Shown one piece after another: positions 1-12,700 of a stretch of 64,000 bases of DNA. The stretch comes from Ectocarpus siliculosus (lineage: Eukaryota > Sar > Phaeophyceae > Ectocarpales > Ectocarpaceae): NCBI GenBank assembly GCA_000310025.1, contig FN649759.1, forward strand, positions 373,611 to 437,610. Direction: 5' to 3'. The notes below the pieces were generated by a model that was not told the DNA's origin, did not search any database, and saw nothing but the letters and a program-made list of their open reading frames with translations. Within the stretch, counting starts at the first letter, position 1, and each line of letters starts with the position of its first letter. A program made the position numbers and the translations under genes.

Positions 1-71
1 CTGTTCCGAGTTGTTGAGAAGGGGAGGTTGTTGGGGATGTATGGTTTATTACCTTTCGTTAGAGGTGAAAG

Positions 72-3000
72 ATGGATGACGATTCAGGACACCTTAGATG
101 GCACCTTTCGCGGTGCCCGGCCTGCCGTAAGAAGCAAACGCGCCGTGTCAATCGTCTCCCGTTCCAGCAGCTGGGAAACGCCTGTACCTGTGCGTTGCTG
201 GCGTGGTGTTCCCCTCTAACCCTCCATTCCCTAACCCCCGGCATCCGCGCATCGCTTTCAATTAACGTCTCCCTGCCTACCAATCGTTGTTGGTGGTGGT
301 GTTGCGGCATGATGCACAGAGACATTAGAAAAGCTCTGGCAGCCTTGGCGCGAGAGCTGAACGTGTCGGAGGGAAAGCGGCTGGAGGTGGAGGAGGCGTT
401 GCGATCTGCGGGTGGTGGGGTTGGCATCAACGAGGCAAGGAGTCTACATTTTCCCCCTATTCGCATGCCACCGCCTTTTGGATTTTTGTGGACGTTGTGC
501 TCTCGTTGTCTCTCTATCTCTCTTTGTCTCTCTATCTCTGTAGCTCTAGCTCTTTTTTCTGGCTCTCTCTCGTTCTATTTATCTCTATCTGCACTTGGAT
601 ATCTTTCTTTTCTCTGTGTCTCCTTTCCCACCTGTGCAATCTGTCTGTTCGTGCATACGTGTGGGAACAAAATCGTAGCTACAGCTACCGGAAGAATCCA
701 TCTGAAGACAAGAAACAGAAGATTGTGGAAGAAATCCATTTGTTGTGTTGTTGCAATAAAAAGAGCACAAGCAAGAAACCTTAAAAGTATTCGTTTGAAG
801 CCGCTAAATTCGACGGTTTTGCGTCGTGGGCTTCACCACCAATGCGAGACACAGGGATCCACCGCACGCCCATCGTATTGACCGTACACTTTCGCAGACA
901 GCGGTTTCTTTCAGTCTCGAACCATAGAAAAACGAAACGAAAGCAAGTCGTCGGCAAAACCTAAACCAAGAAAATGAGAAAAACCACAATGAAGGATATC
1001 GATCTGCGGACGGTAACCTCTTTTTTGTCGGGGGTGGTCGCGAAAATCACGTCGCAGTTGGAGGAGTCAGCGGACGTGCTGCGGCGGCGCGTGGAGTCGC
1101 TGGAGGCGGAGGCGTCTGCGAAGCCAGCCGTCGACCTCGAGGCCTTTGCCGCGCTGGGGGAAGAGATGAAGGCAGCAACGGCGGTTGGGGCTCGTCTACG
1201 CGAGCAGGTGCCGACCGGGAGAGTCGTGTTTTCTTGGCTTTCTAGTTCTTGTTGGAAGCAGAACCCACGCCCCCCAAGGTACACTTGGTGATGTGCTAGC
1301 CTGGTCCGGTGAAATCCCGGCGTGCTCCGTCCCGGCTTGGTATGGATGCGGGGTAACTTTCTAACGACGACGGCATGCACGGCGGTGAGCATCCCCCCCA
1401 GGGTATTCGCTACTTGTTCTGTTGAAGCTGTGGCTCAGATGTATTCGGTGCGCCTCGGGAATAGAGTGGAGGAGGGTCGATCATCTCCGATTTTTTTTTG
1501 TCGGTACAGTAAAGGTGGCGGGGCTGCTAGTAGTGATTGCGGTAGCGGGGGTGGGGTGAGCTTTTCTTTGCGCGTACTGCTGGTTGTGGCTGCTCGATGA
1601 CTACCTGGTTCTCTAAGTCGTTTCCTGATTGATTGGTGGTACCGCGACAGTAGTGTTATCAGTCGTTGGGTAGATTATCCACGATCGCACAGCATCTCTC
1701 TTGCGCCAGGGAGGCCGCTAGTGGTGCGAGCAGCTCTTTTCCATGCCTTATATTCCTGTCCTAGGTGCCGCCTTGTATCGTGGTAGTTGCTGTCAATTGC
1801 CGTTAGGTGCGACACACACACACAAACACGCTGCCACGCCCTGGTTCTTGGGGCACTAGTCGAGCGGGCCAACCAAGCGCTGCGTGAAACCTCTCGCAAT
1901 CTCCCTTCAACAACGGTCGTTTCGGTCTCGCTCGCAGCCGATGACACATACTCCGTTTCATCCCCGAAAATAACCCTTGCGAGACGTGCACACGACACTG
2001 GTGCTGGTGGTGGTGGTCTCCAGCACTCGACATACCCCCCCCCCCCCCCCACCCCCCTCACTGTTTTCGTGCGCCGTTACGGACCCCCCTCTGTTGGGGT
2101 TTACCGATTGTAAGGTGGGACGCCTGGAGGAGGCGTTGTCCGCGGCAAGAAGAGAGGTTGCCGAGGCCTCCGCGGCAAGCGAACGGGCTACAGCGGGAAG
2201 GGACGAGGCGGAGGCACGGATCGTGCGGTTGGATGCCGCCAAGCTGGAGACTGCGAGAGAGGTATGATGTGCATGTGCAAACGGGTTTTGTCAGCCAGCA
2301 GTGCTTCTTTGGTTTGGCTGGTACTGTACCCGGGTGGTCTCTAGACTGTCCTCTGCTGTTTTTTCAAGAACTAAGCACAGTCTCATATGTCACCTCTCAT
2401 CTCTCTCTCTATCTCTCTCCCTCTCTCTCTCTTTTTCTCTCTCTCCCTCTCTCCCTCTCTCCCTCTCCTTCTCTCTCTTTCTCTCTCTCTTCCCCCTTAT
2501 GCCTCTTTCTCTGTTGCCGCTCCAACCAACCCACATTCCACACTCCCCCCAGGTAGAACAACTCAAAGCCTTCGCAATTCGCGCCAACCTCGAACGAGAC
2601 GAGTGCCTGGAAAGAGAGAGGGCGGTAGCGAGACAGCGAGTGGACCAAACCCTTAATGAAACCGCCGTCATCGGGGGCGGGACCACCGACCAGGACCTCC
2701 TACACACGCCTCCCCCAGCAGTAGCAACTCCGACGACGCGCGGGAGGCGCCTAGACGCCCGGGGTCCCCCGCTGGTGAGGAGAAGACGTTATTGTAGCGC
2801 CTTGTGTGGTACCGCTTGCCAGCCCCCGATTCGTGCTTACACATGTCGGAATTTGCCAGGGTAGCAGTCAGGGTTAGGCCTAGCCATTCCCAATTTTTTT
2901 CTCGCAATAGGGTGTCTCGATTCGGGAAGGAACGTGATGGTGATAGGGTGGAACCAACGGGAATAGAGGCCGACGGGTAGACAGGAGAAACGTCTTCGGA

Positions 3001-5325
3001 TTCTGCCTGGCTCGTCTCTCACAGTTCTTTCTCGCCTCTTTCGAAGTTTCATCGCTTTCTCTCTTTGGTATCTTGCCCTGATCCTCGATCGCCCTACCCC
3101 TTCTCTTCAGCAGTTCGTCCGTCTGCTCTGATACGCACCTACCAATATCTTCCGTGCTCAACAACCATAGCGCGTGCGTACTCTGTATCGTGCGATCTGT
3201 GCCGACGCAAGCACAAGGCAGGCGCTGGCTGAGCTGAGCTCAGGCACCCGCCAACGGGTGCTTCCGTCGATATTATCAGAGCGGCGGGCTAATGCGCTGA
3301 ACGCTATAGAAGCCAAAATCAACCCATTATGCTAGTCAGCGTTGACTAGTCTAACGGTTTGATTTTGGCTTCTATAAAAGTTTGTCGTGGGTTTGAGAGG
3401 TTTGATTTTGGCGTCTATAACGCCTCGCACAGACCCTAACCTCGCTGGAAACATTGCGGAACGAAAAGCGGGGTTCTGCAAACATTTGAGCTAACTCCGA
3501 GGTTGCCGTTCCTTGCTTTTATTTTCGGTTCCCACCGTCCGCCGTTCGTTTTGATGCCTTGCCGCCTAGGGATCGGGCGGCGGACGGGAAGGAGCGCCGG
3601 CAAGCGCAAGGGACGGCAGTGTGTCACCCCCGCTATCCGCACGCCGCCAGAGGAGGTCTTTGGACGAGGATCATGTTGAGGTGAGGTGGACGAGAGTCCG
3701 AACCGGTGAAACCCGGGGCCAGCCTCGTGCAGCTAAAAAAAGGTACAAATGACGAAAACGTGTTTAAAGAACGAGAGAGGGAGAGAAGGAGGGAGGGGGA
3801 CAGAACAGGTGGGGTGGAACTCAGGACGCACGTGTGTGTGTATCACAGGCTGGTTCCAGAACTCAACCATTGTGGAGTAGATGTTCCATTCTTGTGTGTC
3901 GATTTCGTGTCTGGCGTTGCGGGGAGCGTTTGTCTGAAGTGAGGCAGCCATGTCGGAGGAAGTTTTCTGTTTGACGCAAGATCGATGCTCTCCGGTTGAG
4001 AGAGGCAACGCCGCAGGAGTGATGGTCTTGTGCCAGGTGGGAGTCTGGTGTGCTGCATACCCCCACGGCCTCTCACCTATCTGGTCCCAGTGGGATACTG
4101 AGGACCCCGCACTTCCGGTGACATACCCGGTGTTCTCTTCCTCTTTCCTTTTGGTTGTTCACGTCAGTCGGCGATGCCGTAGCCGCCCCCTTCCACCAAA
4201 AGACAGCAATTTTCAAGTTGGTGGTAACCTTCGATCTTTGGCTACCTTTCGCGCCACCGAGACTTGAGCTCCGTCGCGTGCGTGTGGTGTGCATGTGTGC
4301 ATTCTGCCGGCCCCTTGATGTCCACCCGTTTGCTCAGTCTCTCGTTGTCCGCCTCTCTGCATCATCGTGTTCCCGTATTGTTGTGGTACACAGCAGTGGG
4401 ATCACCGAGCACACGCAGATGAGCAGCAGCGGCAGCACCAACAGGAACAGCTGCAAATGCGGCAGAGATTGGTGCAGAGCCAGGAGGAGCTGAGGTGCTG
4501 CCGGAAAGAGGAAGAGCGCTCGCGGGCAAGGTGTGTCCTGAAATATGTCACTAGCCGAGGAAGCCCCAGGTTGGTGCCCTCGTGAAGGGCGGTACACGCG
4601 GGGTCCTGCTCCTACAAGCTTTCATGAAATAGCTGCGAATCCACACGTTCGCCACTAAGCCCGGCTTGCTCGTTAGCCTGCCTGCGCTGACTTGTTGTGT
4701 AGCAGTGCTGGCGTTTAACGGCCGGAAGGTCCAGTGTGCTGCACCATGCCTGCGGGCAGGCACGGCCGTCTCGCTAGACTGCACTCGTGCAAGCTTACCC
4801 AGGGGATGATGCATTGTTGTCCCCGGCGAGTTGAACTCCTCGCATTTTTCACACCGCGTCTGAATGGGTAACGCACATGTACGCATGGCCATCTCACGCA
4901 ACACGCACACACCCCGTCGTGGATAACGGCCCGAAGATTGTAATTTGTCGGTCTTGTGGTTCCTGTCGCGCTAGCTCGTTTTTGTTCCTTTTGTTCTTGT
5001 TGCTGCTGCTGTTGGTGTTGTTGCGACCGCACACACCCAGTCCCTCATGTTGTTTCCATCCTGATCGCCACGTCTCCACACACCTCTGCATGCTAGCTCC
5101 TGCCTGCTCCATCACTCCCGCCCTCGTGCCTGTGCCTTTCCCTCCACCTCTTCTTTCCGCTTGAATAAATTGAAGGTGTTCCCAACTGGAAACGCGGTTG
5201 GCTGAAGCTCGAGATTGCCTGGAGGAGCAAAAAAGCGTGACGGCATCAATGAGACGCGCTGCTGCGAGAGCTCATGACGATGCCGAAGCCGCGCGTAAGC
5301 AGGTGGGAGACGGAACAATACATAT

Positions 5326-5369
<44 letters not shown>

Positions 5370-6234
5370 GGGGTTACTGTTGTCGTGGTCATGATTGCTT
5401 TCGTTGCTGTCGGCGTAGCAACGGTTGTGGTCAACAGTCAACAGCATTCGTTGCAGATGGCGCTGTTGGTGCTTCTGCTGCCGCTTGCTGCTTTCCGATA
5501 AAACGAGCCCAACAACAAGAAGAATCCTATTGGACCTCCTGTTCTTGGAAGGTGGAGGACACCAAGGCTCTCGTGTCTCGACAAGAGTTCCAGTGCCGGC
5601 GACAGGTGTCCCTCCTAGAGGCACGCCTTCTGGAAACCGGGGCCCGAAACTCCCGCCGGAGAGACTTGCTGCAGCTCCAGGTGAGCCGTTGGTGTTGCGC
5701 GCCCGTCGCGCCCATGGGGGTGGGGGGGCATGTCCAAATGGAGTGCGGCATGGGGAAGAAGGAGAAAGGGCGCGCGAGAGGATGCTACAGCAGTAGTGTT
5801 GACTTTTCCTTGGATTGATCTACATTGTAGGGGTGTGTGTTTTGAGGCGGACCCCAAATTGTTGGTCGCCAGCAATTTTTTAACCGAGATGTTGCGGTTA
5901 CCGAGATTCTGGGCTATAAGAGTGAAGCACCCCGGGAGTTTTGGTGACGTTTCTTGGCGCGACGTACCCATCAAGTTATCACGACACATTGGGTTCAAGG
6001 CATTCGCGGGCTTCGGTTTTGATGTCTTGGCATGGCCTGTGCAACATCGATGTGACAACGCAGGCATGTGCCCAGGAGGATCTGGTGAAGGCGCTGAGGG
6101 ACCCCGTACTGCCCTCCACTTGCGGCGACACAGTCGTCAGCGACGTGTCGGATCACAGCCTCCGCGCGGAGGAGGTTGAGAGACCCGCCGCCGCGGCTGC
6201 GTCCGCCTCCGACGAATGGCAGATCAGCCGGTAG
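72..6234 (+). CDS. Coiled-coil protein of unknown function, nine exons
   Basis: Proposed exons are 72-112 (start exon, tentative), 320-434, 1058-1207, 2115-2261, 2553-2774, 4394-4530, 5176-5302, 5552-5680 and 6076-6234, ending in TAG. They sum to 1227 nt, giving 408 residues. Most junctions fall between codons; the exceptions are the junctions of exons 1/2 and 6/7, where two bases of a codon precede the intron. The protein is almost entirely charged helix with heptad-like spacing (for example ELNVSEGKRLEVEEALRSAG, SLEAEASAKPAVDLEAFAAL and RLEEALSAARREVAEASAAS), plus a Gln/Arg-rich stretch in exon 6. I see no catalytic motif, signal peptide or membrane segment, so a structural or scaffolding role is only a guess. 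The 435 donor is GC (AG/GCAAGG). The start at 72 has a weak donor (CG/GTGCCC), and the true 5' end may lie upstream of the window. I do not recognise the family. Confidence 0.7.
1282..1385 (+). repeat. Isolated diverged copy of the 60-62 kb tandem repeat
   Basis: This segment lies in intron 3 of the coiled-coil gene. It closely matches the 3' part of the units at 60.4, 61.1 and 61.9 kb, sharing CTTGGTGATGTG, GCCTGGTCCGGTGA, CCGGCGTGCTCCGTCCCGGC and GACGGCATGCACG in the same order and spacing. It shows that the repeat is dispersed as well as tandem. Confidence 0.75.
2400..2504 (+). repeat. (CT)n microsatellite
   Basis: An imperfect CT-rich run of about 100 bp in an intron of the coiled-coil gene, ending about 50 bp upstream of the 2552 splice acceptor. 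It may act as an extended polypyrimidine tract. Confidence 0.85.
3305..3419. mobile_element. Short inverted-repeat (MITE-like) element flanked by TATA
   Basis: The left terminus GAAGCCAAAATCAA begins at 3309 after TATA (3305-3308). Its inverted copy occurs twice on the right: TTGATTTTGGCTTC followed by TATA (3373-3376), and TTGATTTTGGCGTC followed by TATA (3416-3419). This gives a 64-bp hairpin or a 107-bp element, both bounded by TATA or TA. It lies in the 2775-4393 intron of the coiled-coil gene. The TA-type duplication suggests a non-autonomous Tc1/mariner-like or related element; the superfamily is not proven. Confidence 0.6.
5327..5371 (+). repeat. (TTG)n microsatellite
   Basis: An uninterrupted GTT/TTG run inside an intron of the coiled-coil gene. 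In other frames it translates as poly-Val, poly-Cys or poly-Leu, and on the other strand as poly-Asn, poly-Thr or poly-Gln. These are not real proteins. Confidence 0.9.
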
Positions 6235-9200
6235 CGGTTTCGACGGCGCGGGATGTGGGTTCTGCTGCGCTTCGGACTTGCCCGGCTCGGGAAAAGGCCG
6301 CCGCAGGAAGATGTAAGGTGGTTACGCCAATGATGGCGGCGAAACGAAGGACGCAAACGAAAACTAACCACGACTGCTTTTTGGCGACGGCGAGGATTGG
6401 TGGCGTATTCCCACGCATCTGGCGGATGCTATTTGTTTGGTGACGGCGTCGTTTGGTGTGTCCACGGTTTTGCGTCGAGGATACGGTAGGTGGATTGAGC
6501 TTCACCACCCTTCTTCCCGTAGTCGTGGCTTTTTCCGTGGTGCTCGTGGCCTCCCCCTTTTCCGCGAAATAGCCGGTGGGCTGACGGAGTTGTTCAAAGG
6601 TGGAAGTTGCGACGATCTGCTTAATGGGCTACCTACTCCATTTACCCGAAGCAGTCAGCCATCTTCAATCGCATTGAACGATGCTTGTCGTGCCCCCCCG
6701 GGGCAGTCGGATCATCGTGGCGCACCTCCTTCGCCGGAGGTTGGGCAACTCCCTTCGCACAGGAACCCATTATCTCGAATGCATGTACAGTTCTGGTAGC
6801 ACACTCGCGCGAGGTTGACAGGCGCCTCCCCGTTTTTGTAGAGAATAGTGGACACGAAGATTGTGTGTTGGGGTAACGATGTATGTATGTAGTTCGGCGA
6901 TTTGTCTTGCACAAACATGCGCGGGTAAATGCTCCTGGTTTAAATACTGTAGCACGAGCATTTTTCGTGTATGTCCACGAACTGCTGTTTGTAGCCCCCA
7001 GACTCTTTTGTCCTGTGAATGCTCTGGCTCGTGTTCTTACCGTAAGCATGCGAGAGAACCCACGGTTCGTTCGGTGAAATCGCACGTACCGGTGACGTCG
7101 CCACCCCGTGCGACAAAAAACGAAAGGACGAGATAATTTTTTTCGTTTGATTGTAGAAAGGGGATCCTTGATATCGCGCCCGGGTGGTTATGGGACGCTC
7201 ACCGCGCGGGAGGTACCTCGCGGTTTCACCGCGTGAAAACGTATCGCGGTATTGCGTACGACGGCCGTGACAATGTTGGGTATTGCACGTATCGGAGTTT
7301 TTCGCACGGGGATGTGCGTCGAAAATATTCAGTACATCTGCTGCAGGGGGGTATACTTCACTCAATGACAAGCGTATCGGGGTTGTCGCAGCCCCCGTGC
7401 GAATACATGTTCAGGGTCGAAATCATTGACTTCGATTATCGCACGGGGGTCGGTCATACTTCGCACGTGCCACATCACATCGCATCCCCGCCCGATAAAA
7501 AGTCAAGAACGGAATCATTTTAAGTCGATCGCACCCTCGTGCTTATTTTTCATGCCATCAGTAGAAGACAGTCAGGCAGGGGGGTTTCGAATTGGGCGTA
7601 CCGTCTGCGCCATCGGGAGAAGGACATTTAACTATATTGGACATCAATGCATATAGTTTGGCCTAGAGAGTAGACAAATAGCCGTACTACCGTAACGTCC
7701 CGGCACGGATCGGCTGCTCCGCACAGGCCGGGGTCTTACATTAGCACAGGGGGTGCGGAAAAACATCGGGTTTCTCACGCGAACCTCTGAATCGAGAGGC
7801 GATTTTTTCTTCGTAGCGCCTCGCCGTCGGTATTTGGCGACATTTTTTTGCCTTAGAAATAAATGGGCCTAGGCATTGCTAGGCATGACGTCGGTCTTTG
7901 GCGAAACGTTTGAAAAGGGGCGCCGCAGACATACACATCACTGTCGACTCGGCAACACACAGCCCACACAGAGCCCACACAGTACGCAGCACGCAGCACA
8001 CAGAGGAGGAGGGGGTTGTGGGACATGGAGGCAACATCTGCGCCATTGTTGTTGTTGCTGCTGCTGCTGTTCCTCCAGTTGACGGCACGGAAGCTGTAGA
8101 AAAAAAATGAACAGCTGGCCGCCGAAGCGGCAACCTTTTTGTTCATGGTCACCAGACTCTAACCCAACGCACAGTAACAAGAGAGGAGAGGCTAACATTC
8201 TGGTGCAGTAGCACTGTGCATCACTCATCATTTCTACATCCTTGCTGTTGGTGGTGATTCTTGTTCATGTGGCTGGTGTGGAAGGACTGCTGCGCAGATA
8301 GAAAGAGATGCGCTTTCTCTTTGTGCTTCTCGTCGGGATTTCGCGGACATGTACCGCAGCAGGACGGCAAGGGATCTTCATCTCATTGCACGCATCACAA
8401 GCCCGGGCCTATGGCATTACACATCTATAGACTACAGCATGACTCGTATTCTTCCTGCTGTTGTTGTGTATGGTGGCGTGGTGCGGCATGACTGCACAGA
8501 GTGGAAGCGAGAACCCGACGCCGTTGGGAATTATGCACGGGCGCGGCGACGACAGGACATCGTATCTTTGTACACCACACAAGCAAGCGCGGATCTCATC
8601 GATCTCATGGCAGCATTGCCTCAATGTACACGTTTGCTGCTACAACCACCGCTGTTGCTGCTGCCCTTGGCTACAGACAAAATGACAGCGTACCCAACGT
8701 GTTGCTAGTATGTGTGCGTGTGAGCACACACCTTTTTTGTCGGGGAAATTCCGGCAGTTAATTCTTAATTCGCCACGTCGGGTTATTTTGTGTTTTTTCG
8801 CCGCATTGTTTTTCGCCGCATTTTTCGAGTCATCGCACGGGGGTGTGCGCGTGTGCGATATATTTTCTGCACCAGGTTTCGGGTACATGGCCCGTGCCGA
8901 CGTCTCGCACCCCTGTGCGATAAACAAACTGAGAACGAGAACATAAATGAAGACGACCGCCCAGTCGTATCACCAACCTTTGCTCCCCCTGCTTCAAAAA
9001 AGAGACAACGTTTGGTACCCCGCACAGTAGGCACATGCAGCAAAAAAGTAGAACTTCGAAAGCAATTTCATCGTTGCACCCGCGAGTGGCAAGATCAAAT
9101 CTGTGTCGACGATAGTCATGCTCATCTCTTTTGAGGTGGAGGGGGGCTTCAATGCGAGGGGATCGCGGAAAGAGCTTGGCCTTGAGAACGTCAGAACAGC

Positions 9201-9779
9201 AAACAGAAGAAGTAGTCTGGACGGTGACAACGTGACAACGCTGGCAGCTGCGCCGTCCCTAACCGAAAAATGGAACTCAGCGAAGAAGAGGTGACGGCGT
9301 CGAGAAGAAGAGTGGACAGACACCCTGGTTCATGGACCAAGCTGAGCCTGTTGTGCTAGACGCACCAAGGAAAAATGTATGTAACTAACTGCCTTGGACC
9401 CTCTCTACCTTGAGGCAGTGTACCCGGCACACCCAAATACCGACTAAAGATCCGAATACACACGTATGCACGGGCCGATCCTCAGATCCTTCCGGACCGT
9501 GGGACTGTTCATTTGAGCCAGTAGGAGCGCACGACGGATGGGTGCGCTCTGCCGATCTTACACACAATATCGCCAAACCTGCACCGTTTTCCCGCGTGTT
9601 CCTTCTCGCTCTCATCTGTCGCTTCTCTCTCTTCCTCTCTTGTTTGCCGCCTGCCTCTCTGCTTACGCAGAGAGTCAACTGGCTCTGTACCGTGGGACAA
9701 AAACGTCGAGAACCACCGCAGTGCTACTCCGTGTCCTCCCGACACAGCATTCGCAGCTACCAAGAGAGAGCCACCAACC
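6235..9779. other. Intergenic region, no supported gene
   Basis: No open frame here has convincing splice sites or amino-acid composition. The region carries clustered GTGCGA/TCGCAC motifs (about 7075-7540 and 8830-8925) and a short TTG/TGC tract (about 8043-8075). The last few hundred bases should contain the promoter and 5' UTR of the Zn2Cys6 gene that starts at 9780. A pyrimidine-rich stretch at 9600-9665 is visible, but I recognise no promoter element. Confidence 0.5.
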
Positions 9780-12700
9780 ATGGATGCCTCAACAATCTCA
9801 CCATCATTGAGCCAAGGGGACAACAACCAAGAAAGGAATCGCCTGCAGCCAAACCTGAGCAGAATGCGGAGGAGCTGCTCGGAATGCGGACGGAAAAAGA
9901 GGAGTTGTGATGGTCAACGGCCGTGTGGGTGAGATCTGTCGCCCGTACCCAATGTGTTTCACATGTGCACAGACATGCTGTGCATTTTGGGTCCAACCAC
10001 TCGTTCGACAGCAACGGTTGGCCACCCCCCCCGTGGTCTGAGGCATTGTTCTACAAATTCCTGCGCTGTAGAAGAGCCCCTTGATGAGAACGGAACAAGA
10101 ACATAGGTAGATCTCATCCATATCCTTAAGCTTTCGTGGTACGTGTCACGATTTGATCCACCGCCGCGGCGGGCGTGTTGGTTTCTGTCTTTGGTGGAAG
10201 TTGTGCCGAGTGTTGGCGGCATTCGCCGGTCGATCGCACTTGATTATTTGCCAGGAGGCATCATTCCCACCACCATTTTGAAAAGGTGTATGGCTTGTAC
10301 CGCTCGTACAACACGCGACAGCCGTATCTTTAGAGGAATGATCGCTGGGTACAGTTTGACAAACATGTGGTTGCTGTTGCATCGGGGGGGGCTCTGTGGT
10401 TGTGGCTTCTTCGCGTGGAAAAATCGAAAAATCTCTCCCCACCAGCCGCCCTCAAGGAATCCAATACCAAGCTTACATGGCCAACAGATTGTGCCTCAAG
10501 CAACCCAAAACATATGCTTAGGGTGTGTAGCACGAAGTTGGCCATTCCTTCCGTTGATAGTCTCGCAAAGGCGCGAAAATGTTCGGGGTGATCGCACACC
10601 GTCACGACGGACCGACGTCCAAAGTTCGACTGCTGTATACAACTCCACCCTGCAGGACGCGAAAACCCACCGAACCGTGCAAGAATAACTCATGCCGTAA
10701 ACCCTTTGGGTCTAGGAAAAAGGGAGGAGAGAGCGCGGGAGAGAGAGACAGAAGTGCAGCAGAAAGACACAGAGTGCACTTCTGTAGACGCAACAGCTAT
10801 CTCCACCCTATAGGCCACGAGGGCAGCCCGCGACAGGATGGTGGGCACAGACAGGGTGGCCATGCACAAGAGTTGATACGTGGTCGCGGTGCGGCCGGTA
10901 AGGCAGGGTAAGCTTGTAGACCTAGAAAAGATCAGTCGTTAAGCCGCCTAAACTACTCTATTTTCAGTATATTCAAATAATGAGTGAAAATGGTCAGTGA
11001 GAGGGCTTGTAGATCCATAGCTGGTTCGTGTACTTCTGTACCTATACTTCTCTGTCCCCTCCCCAATGTGAGCCCTGCCGGCTCACTACAGCTCCTGTGA
11101 TTCCCACAATTCCCACAAGCACGCAGGCACACCAGCACACACCTACCTTAACTTCAGTAGCTCTCTAGGTTCGGGTGAGGGTTTCGTCGGGCTATGATGA
11201 TAGTGTATGTGTTACTACTGTATCTTGGACTCGTCTATACCTCTGCTGCTGTGTACATGAGTATAGTTACTGACACGATGACTGCTGGATCTTGGGAGTG
11301 TACGGTTTTCAAATTTGGAGAATATGCAGCATACCACGATGTCCTGGTTTGGTCGGCGATATCCTGGCCTGGTTGGGCTTGAAAAGCCCCTTTTTGCTTC
11401 CCTCCTGTCTTTGCGTTAGTGGCTTCCTAGATTCAGGCGAGGGCATGTATGTGGAGCTACTAATGCGTGTCTGTGTGAAAGGATATGGGAGGAGATTCAT
11501 GGTGGCATTCGTATTTAGCGCATTGTGCATTTTCGAATTTTGGCCGTTCCAGGTAGGACCTGGATTTTACCCGCTGGCACTACGTCTTTTCATTATTCAC
11601 CGGGTAGAGCGGTCGATGTCAATATAAAGACACACCAATAGCGTATCTATGTACTTGCCAACTCCATGGCATGCCACAACACCAGCATTTGCATATGATC
11701 AATCAATGATCTGTCACGCCTGTAGACCCAAAAGGGTTAGGGGATTTTCCACCACCATACTTCGGCCCTGGTATCCTCTTGATTGTGAAGCAATCGAGCC
11801 GTGAAATTCGGTCTAGGCGTTGTGCAAGTGTTACCGTACAACAGTACGTGTAAGACGAAGAGTATTCTTCAACGAGGATTCTTCAACGAGGACACACCTA
11901 TCGCACGAAAATTTTGGTGCTGTACGCTGCTGAGCTGACCTATTCTCTCTTGTACAAACGTATTCTGTAGGCGCTGTGTGGCATCAGGCAGTCACTGCAC
12001 GTACACCGAAAGGCGGCGGCATGGCCACCAACCACGCAGTCAGCAGGATCAGCACCGGTGGCCCTATCGTGATGGTGTGAACGTGAAGGAGGCCCTACTT
12101 CACGATACAACCGGCGCACTCATGTCACCTAGCGTGTTGACGCTGAAGAGGTGAAGTGTAATGATGTAGCCTTTGCTGTTGGCTTTGCGCGTTGCTCAGA
12201 CGAAAACAATTACAATGGCCAACGAATGTTAATGTACAGAAGAGTTTAGGGTTGTTGCCCCTCGCTCAAAAGACCTTGCTTTGTTCATCGAACGACGCCG
12301 TGTATGTTGACCATGTCGGTGATTTACATGTGTAGGGTAGACACTGAAGTGACCACGGCTGCACCTACCCCGTGTGTTCCTCTCGACACGGAGCGCGTTT
12401 GACATGCATGCAAGGGAACCACGGGAAGTGAATACAAGATCTCACAGCCCCTAAAACGATGAAGGTGTGGTAGAGAAACCCCTCCTCTATCTCTTGTTGA
12501 ATGGCAGTGGTGCGTACACACGTGAAGCCTATCCACCCCCAAAACCAATGCCCGTGTTTCACTGTGATAGTAGAGCTCTACAAGATTTTATTTTGGTTCT
12601 CTACCCACACTTCGATTCTACACAAGAGACCCCTAAACCAAACTGGATCAAGGGCACGAAAAACATGGTCGAGGGGTAGACTGAGCTTTGTATATTTCCC

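Noticed and set aside
5198-5501. Poly-Val, poly-Cys and poly-Asn frames around 5.3 kb
   Set aside because: They are translations of a (TTG)n microsatellite in an intron.
10768-10899. Alternative second exon of the Zn2Cys6 gene
   Set aside because: It gives the wrong cysteine spacing. The exon at 11971 restores a perfect C-x2-C-x6-C and the correct phase.
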